Shown piece after piece: positions 20,476-31,058 of a stretch of DNA of 64,000 nt. The translations under genes were made by a program, and so were the position numbers. The stretch covers positions 1 through 64,000 of the forward strand of contig JBBBDQ010000402.1 in the NCBI GenBank assembly GCA_037127315.1, given 5' to 3'. Source of the DNA: Ascarosepion bandense. Taxonomy: Eukaryota > Mollusca > Cephalopoda > Sepiida > Sepiidae. Position 1 is the stretch's first letter, and each line of letters begins with the position of its first letter. The notes below the pieces were generated by a model. That model was not told where the DNA came from and searched no databases. It worked only from the letters and a program-made list of their open reading frames with translations.

Positions 20476-20861
20476 GTCTGGAGTATCATGGATTGAGCAT
20501 GTGAGCAATGATGAGATGTTGAAAAGAATGGAAACTAAAAGTAAATTAATACTGAGCATCAGGAAGAGACAACTAATGTTCCTGGGACATGCAATGAGGA
20601 AGGAGGGTTTGGAGAACCTGATACTAACAGACCAGATAGAGGGAAAAAAGACAGAGGAAAGCAGCGGATAACATATTTGAAGGGCCTGATCAGGTGGATG
20701 ACAGAACGGGGTTGAGAGATGTTACTAGAGAAAGCGTGCTAAGAGCCACCAGGGATAGGGAGACGTGGAAGGTCATGCTCGCCTACATTCTGAAAAAACA
20801 AGGCACATAGAAGAAGAAGAAGAAGAAGAAGAAGAAGAAGAAGAAGAAGAAGAAGAAGAAG
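20476..20861 (+). mobile_element. RTE-like LINE 3' end with (GAA)n tail
   Basis: The frame 20474-20671 encodes GVSWIEHVSNDEMLKRMETK then SKLILSIRKRQLMFLGHAM, the C-terminal segment of RTE-like endonuclease/RT proteins. It continues to GGAGACGTGGAAGGTCATGC and the terminal CACATAGAAGAAG, then about 16 GAA units (20813-20861). It is 5'-truncated and inserted in the inverted minisatellite. Confidence 0.85.
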
Positions 20862-21087
20862 GTAGGAGGGCTTAGAGAATCTGATGACCACGAGCGGATA
20901 GAGGAGAAGAAAGACAAGGAAAAACAACGCACGATAAACTTGATGGACTTGAGCGGATGGATGGTGAAACGGGATTAAGTGGGATAACAGGAGGTGTATT
21001 AAGAGTAACAAGGGATAGAAAATGTGGAAAGCCATGATCGCTTACGTCCTGAAGGAACACGGCACATAGAAGAGAGAAGAAGAACGT
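20862..21087 (+). mobile_element. Second RTE-like 3' end, head-to-tail
   Basis: A more diverged copy of the same terminus (GGAGGGCTTAGAGAATCTGA, then TGGAAAGCCATGATCGCTTA and CACATAGAAGAGAGAAG) follows the GAA tail of the first without a gap. This suggests insertion of one RTE-like tail into the tail microsatellite of another. Confidence 0.8.
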
Positions 21088-21238
21088 CTGGAATAGTTAT
21101 CATGGAATGAATTCTTGCACCAAAAGCAGAAGACCGTCTAAAGCAGTTATGCCGGTGCAGTTTCTTCCAGCAAAACCATGAAACGTACGGGCCATTTATA
21201 ATGAGGGGAATTTTTGCACTAAATAGAAGTGACGTCCA
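21088..21238 (-). repeat. ~49-bp minisatellite, inverted block, right part
   Basis: About three units in complementary sense (GAATTCTTGCACCAAAAGCA, CAGTTTCTTCCAGCAAAACC). The orientation returns to forward at about 21238-21245. Confidence 0.85.
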
Positions 21239-21239
21239 G

Positions 21240-21517
21240 ATATTACATTTTTATTGTTGAAGAACTGCCACCATGATAAATTATTCTCCCGATATCACTT
21301 TCTTTTGGTGCAAGAACTCCTAGCATTATAGATATTCCAGACGTTCATTGGTTTTGATAGAATAATTTTCAGCAGCCCAACAGCTTCAGATGCCACTTCG
21401 TTCGGGTTTAAGAATTCCCACCATGAAAACAGATTTTTGGTCCAGCCACATCCTTTAAATGCTCCAGGAATTTCATGGTTTTCGTAGTAGAATTTTCACC
21501 AGCATAACTTTTTTCTT
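21240..21517 (+). repeat. ~49-bp minisatellite, forward
   Basis: About five units (CCAGACGTTCATTGGTTTTG, AGAATTCCCACCATGAAAAC) in the forward sense. Confidence 0.85.
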
Positions 21518-21738
21518 TTTTTTTTTTAATCAAATCCCCCCCGAGCAAGGCGGTAACGCTACTGATGTGCAGGAGGCTGCATAAGAATAAAAGGATTAGA
21601 GGAGAATGAGGAGAAGGACGAACCAGTTAGAAAGGAGCAAGAGAAAGATGGGAATACAGGTGTGATGACAGTTGCGAAGGTGAAAGAAAGGAAAGGATAT
21701 ACAGGACAGTGTGGAAAGAAGTATGGTCAGTAGTCTGC
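21518..21738 (-). mobile_element. LINE-J 3' UTR fragment
   Basis: T-run, GAGCAAGGCGGTAACGCTAC and GACGAACCAGTTAGAAAGG, nearly the same as 15680-15890. It is probably a sister copy or part of a segmental duplication of the array region. Confidence 0.8.
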
Positions 21739-21744
21739 TCCAGA

Positions 21745-22005
21745 TGTCACTTCTTCGAATTCCAGCCGAATTCATTGCATTCACTTACGCGCAAATACCC
21801 TTGGGAAAGGTATTAATCCGTCTATTCCTTCCAGTTATGGGTTAAATAACAGGATAGATTGGGTTCTATAGACTTGGTCGGCAACCAGTCTACCGCAGAA
21901 AGCAATGGCAACCTACTGCGGGATAATCTTCTGCCCAGTCAGTCATGTCTCTTTCGAGACATGATCGCCCAAGCGTGTATCGCGTATGGCACTTAACTGA
22001 CTGAT
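21745..22005 (+). mobile_element. SINE family S1, headless copy
   Basis: It begins inside the B-box (TTCGAATTCCAGCCGAATTC) and carries the full S1 body, including the CATGTCTC/GAGACATG hairpin (21945-21964) and the end CACTTAACTGACTGA. It is very similar to 8830-9066. Confidence 0.85.
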
Positions 22006-22007
22006 TG

Positions 22008-22745
22008 CCATCAAGATACTTCCTTCAGATGTCCCTTGAATTTTTGGAAGAAATTTTACCAGCATAACTCCAGGTGTCACATCCTTCTACTGCAAGGATT
22101 TTCACAGTGGTAACTGCTCCAGACGTCTATTGGCTTTTGTAGATGAATTTTCACGGGCACAATTACTTCAGATGTTACTTACTTTTGGTGCAAGAATCTC
22201 GGCCATGATGACTGCTCCAGACGCCTCTCGACTTTCGTAGAAGAACTTTCACCAGAATAACTGCTTCTTACGACACTTCCTTTTGCGAAAACACGTCATT
22301 TACTTTTGGTGCAAAAACTAACATCAGCATAACTACACCAGACGCCACTTTATTTAGTGCAAGAATTCACACCAACATTAATGTTCCAGACGTCAATTTA
22401 TTTTAGTGCAGTAATTCACACCAGCATGACTGCTCCACACGTCACTTAATTTTGGTGCAAGAATTTCACCCAGCATGAATGTTCCACACGTTACTTGCTT
22501 GTAATGCAAGAAATCTGACCGAAATTAATGTTCCAGATGTCACATGCTTTTAATGCAAGAATTATCACATGTGTGGGTCTTCCAGAAGGAATTGGTATTT
22601 GGCACAAAGAATCTCCCTGTCTTGACTATTCCAAAGAGTTCTTATATTTGTTTCAAGAATTCCCGTCACAACGATATGACTATCAGACGGTGAATACAAG
22701 TTAATACCCGCATTTGGTGTAAGAATTCTCAACAGGAATGTGCTA
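22008..22745 (+). repeat. ~49-bp minisatellite, last forward block
   Basis: About 15 units, increasingly diverged to the right, where the spacing becomes irregular (for example GTCACTTAATTTTGGTGCAA, CAGCATGACTGCTCCACACG). Confidence 0.85.
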
Positions 22746-22822
22746 GAATTTTACAATAGCTTGACTGAGGTTTTTATTATTCTGGTTTTGTTTCAGTGTT
22801 TATCACACAAAATTTTTGTCAT

Positions 22823-22863
<41 letters not shown>

Positions 22864-22893
22864 CTCACGCACACAAACACACACGCACACACG
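22823..22893. repeat. (CT)n(ATCT)n(CA)n compound microsatellite
   Basis: Adjacent CT, ATCT and CA tracts. Confidence 0.95.
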
Positions 22894-23699
22894 CTAGAGG
22901 CATCTGCAAGATGGATTAGCTGACCATCCTCGTAGACCTCACAGTGAGCCATGACAAATGAATCCCTACTACAGTCGGACATCTTTTTGTTGCAGATTAT
23001 ATGAGCTGGTAAATAATTTCCCGAAGAATCGCATTTTTATTAAACAGCAAAAATATGCAAACTGCTAGCAAAAGAAAATTATACATTGTTTTGATGAATA
23101 TTTGATTGCTGCCAAAATTTAGAATGAGGGCAAAATTCTCCGTGTCAGGAAAATATTTGTTTTGAAACCAGGTCAGATAATATAGGCTTTGGAATTATGT
23201 AAACAATGTGTCAGGATATGACGTGACTACTGATATTAGAGGCATAAATTATTAGTAGTAGGCAGTCTGTTAAGGATCGTGATTTAAACAAAGACCGAGA
23301 AAGACCAGAGAAAACCGCGTAATGAGTGCGGCCTTTTGGCCCCACGATGTGTATGTGTAGTCATCATCGACCATACCTATACTCGACGACACGTCACTTG
23401 AGGAGAGATGAAATTGAGTGAATATCTATTTTTATACACATGTTGTGGATCTTTATATTTCAAACTGATCATCATCCTTGGCTCCAGCCATACCATACAT
23501 ATCCCTGGTACATAACATTTTATCCGATACCCACAGGACCAGGCCCTGCTGCACCACAGAAAGTACTATATGACAGAATTCGCTCCTAATAAGTTATATG
23601 TAAACGTAGTCTTGTCAGTTCATTCCACATATATATTGCTGCGTTATCAAAAATAGAAAAAAGCTTAAAACGAAAAAATAACAAACTTAAAATGCATCC
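22894..23699. other. No gene seen
   Basis: Unique-looking AT-rich DNA with no tRNA-like box pair, transposon motif or long frame. Confidence 0.5.
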
Positions 23700-24085
23700 A
23701 AAAAAGTTTTTTAATATTTGTCTATATTTCTATACACTACTTATATTGTTCGACTGTTGTCTTCATCTGTGTTGTCTTTCTGAGGTACTGTCTATATTTC
23801 TGAGGTACTGTAATTATTTACACTATTTACATTGTTCGGTTGTTGTCCTCATCTGTGTGGTCATATTCACCCTCAACAGCTGTCTATATTTCTGAGCTGA
23901 GGTACTGTAATTATTTACACTATTTTTATTGTTCGACTGTTGTCCTCATCTGTGTTGAGAGATGATTTATTTTAATTATTTACGCTATTTATATATTCCC
24001 GATTGTTTTTTTGTTTTTTGTTTTTTTCATCTTTGTTGCCATAGTCCCGACGTCTCAGCCGATGTATGCTCCGTCCTTCTTGCTA
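23700..24085 (-). repeat. Tandem copies of the S2 SINE tail module
   Basis: Four imperfect repeats of about 90-110 bases read on plus TCTATATTTCTGAG, GTAATTATTTACACTATTT, GTTCGACTGTTGTCCTCATC. The last ends in a fuller S2 body with CCGACGTCTCAGCCGATG and GTCCTTCTTGC. Each is the complement of the S2 3' part. The tRNA head is absent. Confidence 0.75.
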
Positions 24086-24099
24086 CAGATGAATGAAAA

Positions 24100-25028
24100 A
24101 AACATCATACTATTACAACTTGACAAATACAATGCGACTGTAAGGATGGCTAAAATGGAATATACAGAAAAACTGTAAGACCCCGTAAGAAATGGTAGCT
24201 ATATTAAAATAAAGAATGTTCTAACGTTGAAAAGTAAACAATTGTCGCAAATCCTAATCAAGTATAAGGACCACCTAATACATATAAGCAACTGTATCAA
24301 CGTTACAGCAAGCTATCTGACACGTATGGTCTCTCCAAAATTCACAAAGACAGTAATACGCTCAGGCCAATTCTTACCTGCCAAGGCTCTGTGTGACACC
24401 CTCTGAGTCGTTTTGCTTAATTAACCCATTAAGAAAAAAGTCACCATTACATGTTCAAAACTCCACTCACTTCATCGAATTAATCAAAGATGGTCCCATC
24501 CAATTCAACCAGATGGTGAGCCTGGACGTGGTGAGTTTGTTCAGCAAGGTACCCACAGAGCGAGCACTATCAGTAGTCAGGGACAGACTGGTCTCGAACT
24601 CATTCGTAGAAAAATCAGTAGATAACCTGATAGAGATGCAGTACACATGCAACACACTTCGGAATTGGATCAGTCAGATATCGGTAGAATGAAGACTTAG
24701 CAATAGACTTACCATTATTATCAGCGATGGAATACTTAGAATATTAGAATTAGAATCCACATTACTAAAGACAACTCTATGGCTGAGATACGGAGATGAC
24801 ACTTTCATAATCTGGCCGCACCATTGAATTCAATAAGATCAATACACTTCACAATGGAGAAAGAAGAGAACAACAAACTAGCGTTTCTGAATGTACTAAT
24901 ATCTCGAACAAATCACGCGTTGATTGGGAGCTTGTGACATATCGCAAGCTAACATTCACCGGACAATACCTCATCTTTAACTCCCACTACCAACACACTG
25001 CTTAAAACATCGAGCAAAGATCATAAGA
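24100..25028 (+). pseudogene. Penelope-like element reverse transcriptase, decayed
   Basis: Shifting plus frames read YGLSKIHKDSNTLRPILTCQ (about 24320-24385), SPLHVQNSTHFIELIKDGPI and MVSLDVVSLFSKVPTERALS (24393-24692). RYGDDTFIIWPHH (about 24785) stands in for the RYVDDTF catalytic box, followed by FTMEKEENNKLAFLNVLISR. These strings and their order are those of Penelope-like RTs. The usual V of the catalytic box is G here but D in 25386-25690 is preceded by V. There are several frameshifts and stops. The end is cut at 25028. Confidence 0.8.
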
Positions 25029-25385
25029 GGCACCCAGTGAGGATCGAACTCACTTGTCAGTAGTAATATATCTAACGAACAGGAATTGTAATAATTCGAT
25101 GTGTTCATAGTTGCCATGAATATATCCGTTTCAAAATGTTTCTCTCGCAATGTTTATCAGTGGATGACAAATAATCACGATATTATTTTACGGAATGTTT
25201 TATGACACTTCTCAAAAACATGGCTGACCAATGTAAACCTGTTTTCCTTAAAAAGTATTACTGTGTATAATTTGTTTTTGTCTTTATAATACAAGACAAT
25301 GTTGTAGTGTTCTTGCGTATTTCGGAAACTCAGGAGAATTCTTTTAGTACAAGAAATGAGTGAAACAAAATAGTAAAATATACTT
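25029..25385. repeat. Repeat B, copy 1, interrupting the Penelope-like RT
   Basis: It starts CCAGTGAGGATCGAACTCAC, whose complement is B-box-like (GAGTTCGATCCTCACTGG), and ends GAAACAAAATAGTAAAATAT. A near-identical copy lies at 26008-26374. The tRNA-like edge suggests a minus-strand SINE, but an A-box is not clear. Confidence 0.7.
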
Positions 25386-25690
25386 CGAATATTAGAATTA
25401 GAATCCACATTACTAAAGTCAACTCTATGGCTGAGATACGTAGATGACACTTTCATAATCTGGCCGCACCATTGAATTCAATAAGATCAATACACTTCAC
25501 AATGGAGAAAGAAGAGAACAACAAACTAGCGTTTCTGAATGTACTAATATCTCGAACAAATCACGCGTTGATTGGGAGCTTGTGACATATCGCAAGCTAA
25601 CATTCACCGGACAATACCTCATCTTTAACTCCCACCACCAACACACTGCTTAAAACATCGAGCAAAGATCGTAAGAGGCGAATCAAGTAA
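25386..25690 (+). pseudogene. Duplicate of the Penelope-like RT segment
   Basis: This is nearly identical to 24737-25028, including GGCTGAGATACGTAGATGAC (RYVDDTF box, with V kept) and the same stop in the following codons. It continues past the point where copy 1 is cut by repeat B. Confidence 0.8.
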
Positions 25691-26007
25691 CTTGACCCAA
25701 ACAGTCGTGGCTACAGTAGAGGCGAGAAAACTTAGAGATTTCAGTTAAAGAGAGACAGCTGATAATGTGACATCAGGGAGAGGTATGGCTCGTGGAACTA
25801 GAACGAAATTAAGGAATCAGTTCGAAATACCAGAGCGTACACCGGCTGAACTATCGTGAATATGGCAACAAAGATGAGGACATTTCGAACAGTGTGTTTT
25901 TTTCTTTGTTTTTGTTTTTTAAGCTTATAACCAAAAATAATATAAACTCAATAGGTAAATATGCTGGTATATATAAGATTTTCTAAGCGTAAATGTGGTA
26001 CAACGCC

Positions 26008-26374
26008 GAGTGTATGGAACATCCAGTGAGGATTGAACTCACTTGTCAGTAGTAATTTATCTAACGAACAGGCATTGCAATAATTCGATGTGTTCATAGT
26101 TGCCATGAATATATCCGTTTCAAAATGTTTCTCTAGCAGAGTTTGTCAGTGGATGACAAATAATCACGATATTATTTTACGGAATGTTTTATGACACTTC
26201 TCAAAAACATGGCTGACCAATGTAAACCTGTTTTACTTTAAAAGTATTACTGTGTATAATTTGTTTTTGTCATTGTAATACAAGACAATGTTGTAATGTT
26301 CTTGCGTATTTTGGAAACTCAAGAGAATTCTTTTAGTACAAAAAATGAGTGAAACTAAATAGTAAAATATTTGG
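26008..26374. repeat. Repeat B, copy 2
   Basis: It matches 25029-25385 almost throughout (CATCCAGTGAGGATTGAACT to AGTAAAATAT). The sequence between, 25691-26007, holds a short S2 SINE body piece (GTGAATATGGCAACAAAGAT, about 25857) and T-rich DNA. Confidence 0.75.
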
Positions 26375-26553
26375 TAAGATAAGTCAAGGAGAAACAAATA
26401 ATAGCCTATTAAACGTGTCAGAGTACAAGAATAATAGAACAACACTAATAGAAATATCTCACCGATAAAAGAGTTCCAAACAAATCCAGGGTTTCTTTAT
26501 TGCTGTTGGAGGCACTTCTCCAAGATACCAAGCCTTCAGAGGTGTAACTGTGC

Positions 26554-27480
26554 ATACCCTTCTTCTTCTTCTTCTATGTGCCCGGTTCTTTCAGGACGTA
26601 GGCGATCATGGCTTTCCACGTCTCCCTATCCCTGGTAGGCTCTTAGCTCGCTTTCTCCTGTTACCCCGATTTGCCATCCACTTGCTCAGGCTAATCAAGT
26701 ATGTTACACATTGCTTTTCTTATCTCTCTTTCCCTCTATCTGACCGGTGAGTATGAGGTCCTCCCTCCTAATTACATGTCCCAGGAACTTTAGCTGCCTT
26801 TTCCTAATGTTCAGTAATAATTTCCTTTTCATTCCATTCAAAGCCTCACATGTTCGATATCCCCAACATCCTTCTGTAAAACCACATTTCAGCTGCTTCA
26901 GGTCTTTCCTTCATCTTTCATAAGATTGTCCAACATTCACTGCCATATTGAAGCACAGACATCACATAGCAATCAAGTACTCTCTTCATTGTTTCTAGCA
27001 AAATTTTCCTGTCTCTTAATACTTTACTCAGCTTCTTGAATGCGTCCTTCGTTATGAGAATTCACCTTCAGATTTCAGTGTCGCATTTTCCGTCTTGATT
27101 TTAGTGTCCCCCACCTGTAGTGTGCATTTGGGGCTCCTCTTTTTGCTGATCCCCATGCATTCAGTTTTTTTGTAGTTTATTTGTAGTATCTTTCCGCTTT
27201 CTTCAGCTACCTTCTGCAGAAAGTCTTGTAATTTCCTTATTTAGCACTGTATCATCTGCGTGTTTTATAGTGTTCAGATTGTGGCCGACGATGACGAATC
27301 TTGGTAAGACTTCTAGGGTCCTCAGAATAGTCTCGCTGTACAAGTTGAATAGATCCGGTGAAAAGTTACATCCTTGTCTTACGCTCCTTTCTGTCTTTTT
27401 AATACTGCTGAATTCGTTGCCTGTCCGTGTGCAGGCGGTTTGCTGTCAGTAGAGGTTCTTGATTACTCTAATATATTTCG
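26554..27480 (-). mobile_element. RTE-like LINE, C-terminal 0.9 kb
   Basis: A (CTT)n tail on plus and TATGTGCCCGGTTCTTTCAG mark the 3' end. Minus frames then give the MRKEGGPHTHRSD-like end, the RMLGISNM/WFYR region and ...NTIKHADDTVLNK (about 27240-27275), corresponding to the RT catalytic box with HADD for YADD. Next comes the QGCNFSPDLFNLY-like motif. It ends at about 27480, inside the left arm of the inverted duplication. Many frameshifts. Confidence 0.8.
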
Positions 27481-27784
27481 CAAGTGTGGCTATTTAACCC
27501 ATAGATAAAGGTTTTGAATTTAGAATTTTTCTTCTCCAAAATCGGTTACCACCCAGTCTGAACTGCTATTTAACCCATAGTTGGGAAAGGGAGAAGAAAT
27601 TGATTCATACCTTTCACAAGGTTGTTTGCACCGAAACGAATGTAACGAAAACTTTACACTATTTACATCATTCGGATTGTTGTCATCTTTAATGTCATAT
27701 TCACAACGTTTTGGGCGTTGTACGTGCCGACCTTCTTCAGGTAATATTCGACGGAATTTCGAACCCATTATTTAGTCAACAGTG
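27422..27784 (+). repeat. Inverted duplication, left arm (363 bp)
   Basis: This arm is the complement of 28087-28449 base for base, without gaps. I noticed one mismatch near the outer end. Identical 82- and 64-codon frames on opposite strands confirm it. It includes the end of an RTE-like fragment, a GGGTTAAATAG-type segment and the body of SINE S2. Confidence 0.93.
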
Positions 27785-27975
27785 GTAGATCGTTCTAATT
27801 CCACTGGCCGTGATATCTGTTTTTTTGTTTTTGTTTTTGTTTTTGCATCTCAGTTAATTTCATTTAGTAACTCAACACTTCAATTTTTTATTCTCTCTTC
27901 TGTGTCCAGGTATTGAACTCACAACACTTTGTCTCAAGTTAATTTTTATTATTATCCACTGGTACATGTTAACAT
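27645..27975 (-). mobile_element. SINE family S2, copy bridging the left arm and spacer
   Basis: On minus, TACCAGTGGATAATAATA (A-box-like, about 27960) and GTGAGTTCAATACCTGG (B-box-like, about 27910) form the head. The body has CGAAATTCCGTCGAATATTA, CCTGAAGAAGGTCGGCACG and GTTGTGAATATGACATTAAA. The head lies in the unduplicated spacer and the body in the duplicated arm. Confidence 0.75.
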
Positions 27976-28059
27976 TGCAGATTTTTTTAATACTTTATCA
28001 AGAATCTACCCTGTAGTCTAAATAAACGGTTAGTTTCGAAATTCCAGTGTATATAACCT

Positions 28060-28087
28060 GAAGAAGGTCAGAGTGTTGACCTTCTTC
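28060..28087. repeat. Small palindrome at the arm boundary
   Basis: GAAGAAGGTCA (28060-28070) and TGACCTTCTTC (28077-28087) form an 11-bp stem with a six-base loop, ending exactly where the right arm begins. Confidence 0.85.
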
Positions 28088-28449
28088 ACTGTTGACTAAA
28101 TAATGGGTTCGAAATTCCGTCGAATATTACCTGAAGAAGGTCGGCACGTACAACGCCCAAAACGTTGTGAATATGACATTAAAGATGACAACAATCCGAA
28201 TGATGTAAATAGTGTAAAGTTTTCGTTACATTCGTTTCGGTGCAAACAACCTTGTGAAAGGTATGAATCAATTTCTTCTCCCTTTCCCAACTATGGGTTA
28301 AATAGCAGTTCAGACTGGGTGGTAACCGATTTTGGAGAAGAAAAATTCTAAATTCAAAACCTTTATCTATGGGTTAAATAGCCACACTTGCGAAATATAT
28401 TAGAGTAATCAAGAACCTCTACTGACAGCAAACCGCCTGCATACGGACA
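28087..28449 (-). repeat. Inverted duplication, right arm (363 bp)
   Basis: Complement of 27422-27784, separated by a 302-base spacer (27785-28086). The arm begins in the middle of the SINE body, so the duplication did not arise by two ordinary insertions. Confidence 0.93.
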
Positions 28450-28469
28450 ACGGCTGAAACGTCAAGAAT

Positions 28470-29098
28470 GTTTTTTTTAATCATTTCACCCCAATCAAGG
28501 CAGAACTGCCAGTGGTACGCAGGGGGTTACAGAAGAGGTGAGATGAGAAAGAGGAACAAGTTACAGAGAAGTCGGAGAATGAGTGAGAACAGGATGAGAG
28601 TACAGGTGTGAGGAGGGGTTGCATGGGAGTGGAGTGTAAAGGAAGAAGAACATGATACAAAGATTGTCATGAAAAAGATGTGAGTCAAGAAGATAAGAGA
28701 TGTTAATCGACTTTGCATTTAAATTCTTGGAGATTGTAGCTTTCAGGGAAGCAAGTATACGGAAGGGAATTCCACAGGCAGGAAGTGCGATCAAAGAAGC
28801 AGATAGAGTAGAAATTGCGGTTACATTTGATTGTTTTCACTGTAGAAAAGTGGGGCGGCTAATCTCGTAACTCGAGTAAATTCATGCAGAGGGGGCACTA
28901 GGGAGCTAAGCTCATCGAAGCAGAAGCCGTGAAAGTATTTGTAGAAGAAACAGAGGGAAGCCACATTACGTTGGTGAGAAAGTGACTGGTGTTGAGCTAC
29001 CAGGTCGGGATCAATTACATAACAGATTCTTCGTTGTATTTTGTCAAGAAACCCGAGATGAATAGCAGTGGCACCCGAGTATATGTGACAGCAGTACA
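28470..29098 (-). mobile_element. LINE-J 3' end, 5'-truncated
   Basis: Tail TTTTTTTTAATCATTTCACC (plus, 28470) and CAATCAAGGCAGAACTGCCA. Minus frame 28821-29099 encodes MYCCHIYSGATAIHLGFLDK then IQRRICYVIDPDLVAQHQS, the C-terminal region of LINE-J. It ends abruptly at 29098 against an S2 module. Confidence 0.85.
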
Positions 29099-29099
29099 C

Positions 29100-29285
29100 A
29101 AAAAATGACAGCAGTCCGAACGATGTAAATAGCGTATATAGTTACAATATCTCATCTCCTAAATACAGACAGATCCTGAAGAAGGTCGGAGCGTACATTG
29201 GTCAAAATGACGTGATATGGCAGTAAAGAAGGGGATAACATTTCGAAGGATGTATATAGTGTAAATAATTACAAAACCTCATCTC
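29100..29285 (+). repeat. Two S2 SINE tail modules in tandem
   Basis: CAGTCCGAACGATGTAAATA, ATCTCATCTCCTAAATACAG, CCTGAAGAAGGTCGGAGCG, then again GTGTAAATAATTACAAAACC and TCATCTCAGAAATACATG. No head. Confidence 0.7.
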
Positions 29286-29345
29286 AGAAATACATGAATA
29301 ATTTAACGAACCCGACCGGTGATCAAACTCGGCTCTCCGCTATCC
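29286..29345 (-). mobile_element. tRNA-like SINE head
   Basis: On minus, GGAGTGGTGGAATGGATAGC (A-box-like) and GAGTTTGATCACCGG (B-box-like) are followed by GTCGGGTTCGTTAAATT. This resembles S1-type heads. Confidence 0.55.
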
Positions 29346-29896
29346 ATTCCACCACTCCAAGAGATAAAAAATGGTAGGGAATAATGGAGATCCTTCGTAT
29401 CATGAGAGGACACAGCACAAAAAAATAGACGGGTTTAAAACTTTATTTATACAGGTGTCATATTACCATTTAGAAAATGAGAAAAATAGACCCAAAACTC
29501 TCATAAGTAACATTACAATCGGCGTTAGGCAGTCGGTGTGTAACTTTGGGGACACTTTTCCAAACGTGGACACTACATTCACGTGATCTTCCAGTGAACA
29601 TACTACCCAGTCTTAACAGGTCGATCTTTGTATTCTTTCTGAATCAAGATTAAACAACTAGACTAGAAATAGCGAACACCTATAGTTGCCGGGTTATTTT
29701 TGCTATTTTTTAAATTTTCATAAAGCTAAATTGTTCAATCAAATAATTACTGATATGTTTTTATTGAGAAGCTTGTTGCTGGATCTTAGTTGCTAATGTT
29801 TGAACTCGAGTTTCATACTTTGTTATCTTAAAATTAACAGATACAGCACTTATAACCTAACCTAGGCGAATGCTGATGGTTAACTTTATATAACCA
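29346..29896. other. No gene seen
   Basis: AT-rich sequence. A 71-codon frame at 29371-29586 shows no recognisable motif. Confidence 0.45.
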
Positions 29897-30065
29897 CTAG
29901 CAGTTTAGCCCGGTTTCACTCGAGTAGTTTAAGGAATAATAAGAATAAAAAACATATGATAAATTTACATAGCAAATACTTACAAAACGTCCACCATCGT
30001 CACTTTTATAGATATAGATAACAATGTAGAATGTCTCTATTTGATTAGAGTGGGAGTGGGAGTGG
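29897..30065 (-). mobile_element. Helitron-like 3' end with a different body
   Basis: On minus the end reads CTCGAGTGAAACCGGGC then TAAACTGCTAG and is followed by T, matching the terminus of the Helitron-like copies. The body differs, and the 5' end was not found, so the right limit is approximate. Confidence 0.5.
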
Positions 30066-30324
30066 GAGGGCCAACATATATAGATATAGATAATATGAAG
30101 TGGGGTGATCGATTCTATATTATAATTAATACATAAACTGATCCCTAACTTTGCTACCATTAATTTTGGATTTCTCCAAATTTTCAAGGTGTCGTTAGCG
30201 TTCTAAAATTTTTATCTACATCTGAGCGCAACTTCCGTCGAGCTAGACCGCAAAATGCAGACGCTAAGTCGAATCTATCAAACAAACAAATACAAAACGT
30301 CCACCCTCGTCACTTTTATAGATA

Positions 30325-30935
30325 TAGATGGCAAGCCATATTTCGTTGTGTCATTTCACTGCTCGTGGATCACTTAAAAGATGATGGAAGGTCATTTCAC
30401 AATCCGTGGTTCAGAGGTACGCTCTCTCTGAACTAGACACTAAGTATTCAACAATATCAATGTATTGTTCCTATAATCTACATATGATATCAACATAATT
30501 CTTTATTGTGTTTGCCTGGAAATTCTTAATAAATAGGCTTTACTCCTGTGCAACCATTGTAAACACCTGTGTTTCTATATTTATCACTGCAACCACTTTG
30601 TCTTAACACAAGGTTTTTGAGAATGTTATATAACTATGCCCAGCCATATTTTGTGGCGTCATCTCACTTGTCGTGGGTCACTTAAAAGTTGATGGCAGGT
30701 TAGATCATGATCCGCCTGTCAATGGTTCGCCATCTCAGAACTAGATACTAGCATTCAATAGTATCAATACATTGTCTCAATACATTACATAATATACGTA
30801 TTATGTCAACACTATTCTCTATTGTGTTTCCCTGATAATTCCTGATAAATCGACTTTACTCTTGTGCAGCCGTCATGGACGCCCTTGTCTCTGCTTTTAT
30901 CACGTAGCACTTCTGACTTAAGATAATTTTTTAAG
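30325..30935. repeat. Direct duplication of about 300 bp
   Basis: 30329-30620 and 30638-30935 are diverged copies. Shared landmarks are AGCCATATTTCGTTGTGTCA / AGCCATATTTTGTGGCGTCA, CACTTAAAAGATGATGG / CACTTAAAAGTTGATGG, TTCTTTATTGTGTTTGCCTG / TTCTCTATTGTGTTTCCCTG and CTTTACTCCTGTGCA / CTTTACTCTTGTGCA. No coding potential. Confidence 0.85.
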
Positions 30936-31058
30936 TATTTTCGCTGCATTTTTTGACGGTATTTTTAATTATGCCATTCACAATTAAGTTCCATTCAGGA
31001 TTTTTTGTTTTCTTTATAAATGAAATATTTTTAAACACTTTTCATGATTATTAATCAA

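Noticed and set aside
25029..25100. Functional tRNA gene on minus
   Set aside because: B-box-like sequence is present, but no cloverleaf closes and the segment is duplicated as part of repeat B.
28103..28200. CTGAAGA...GAAAC strings in SINE S2 as hammerhead ribozymes
   Set aside because: They resemble a hammerhead core, but an extra base separates the core from stem II, pairing is not kept between copies, and GAAA is often lost. No stem I or III can be drawn.
27581..28290. Paired identical small frames on opposite strands as duplicated genes
   Set aside because: They result from the inverted duplication of SINE and LINE sequence and have no protein-like composition.
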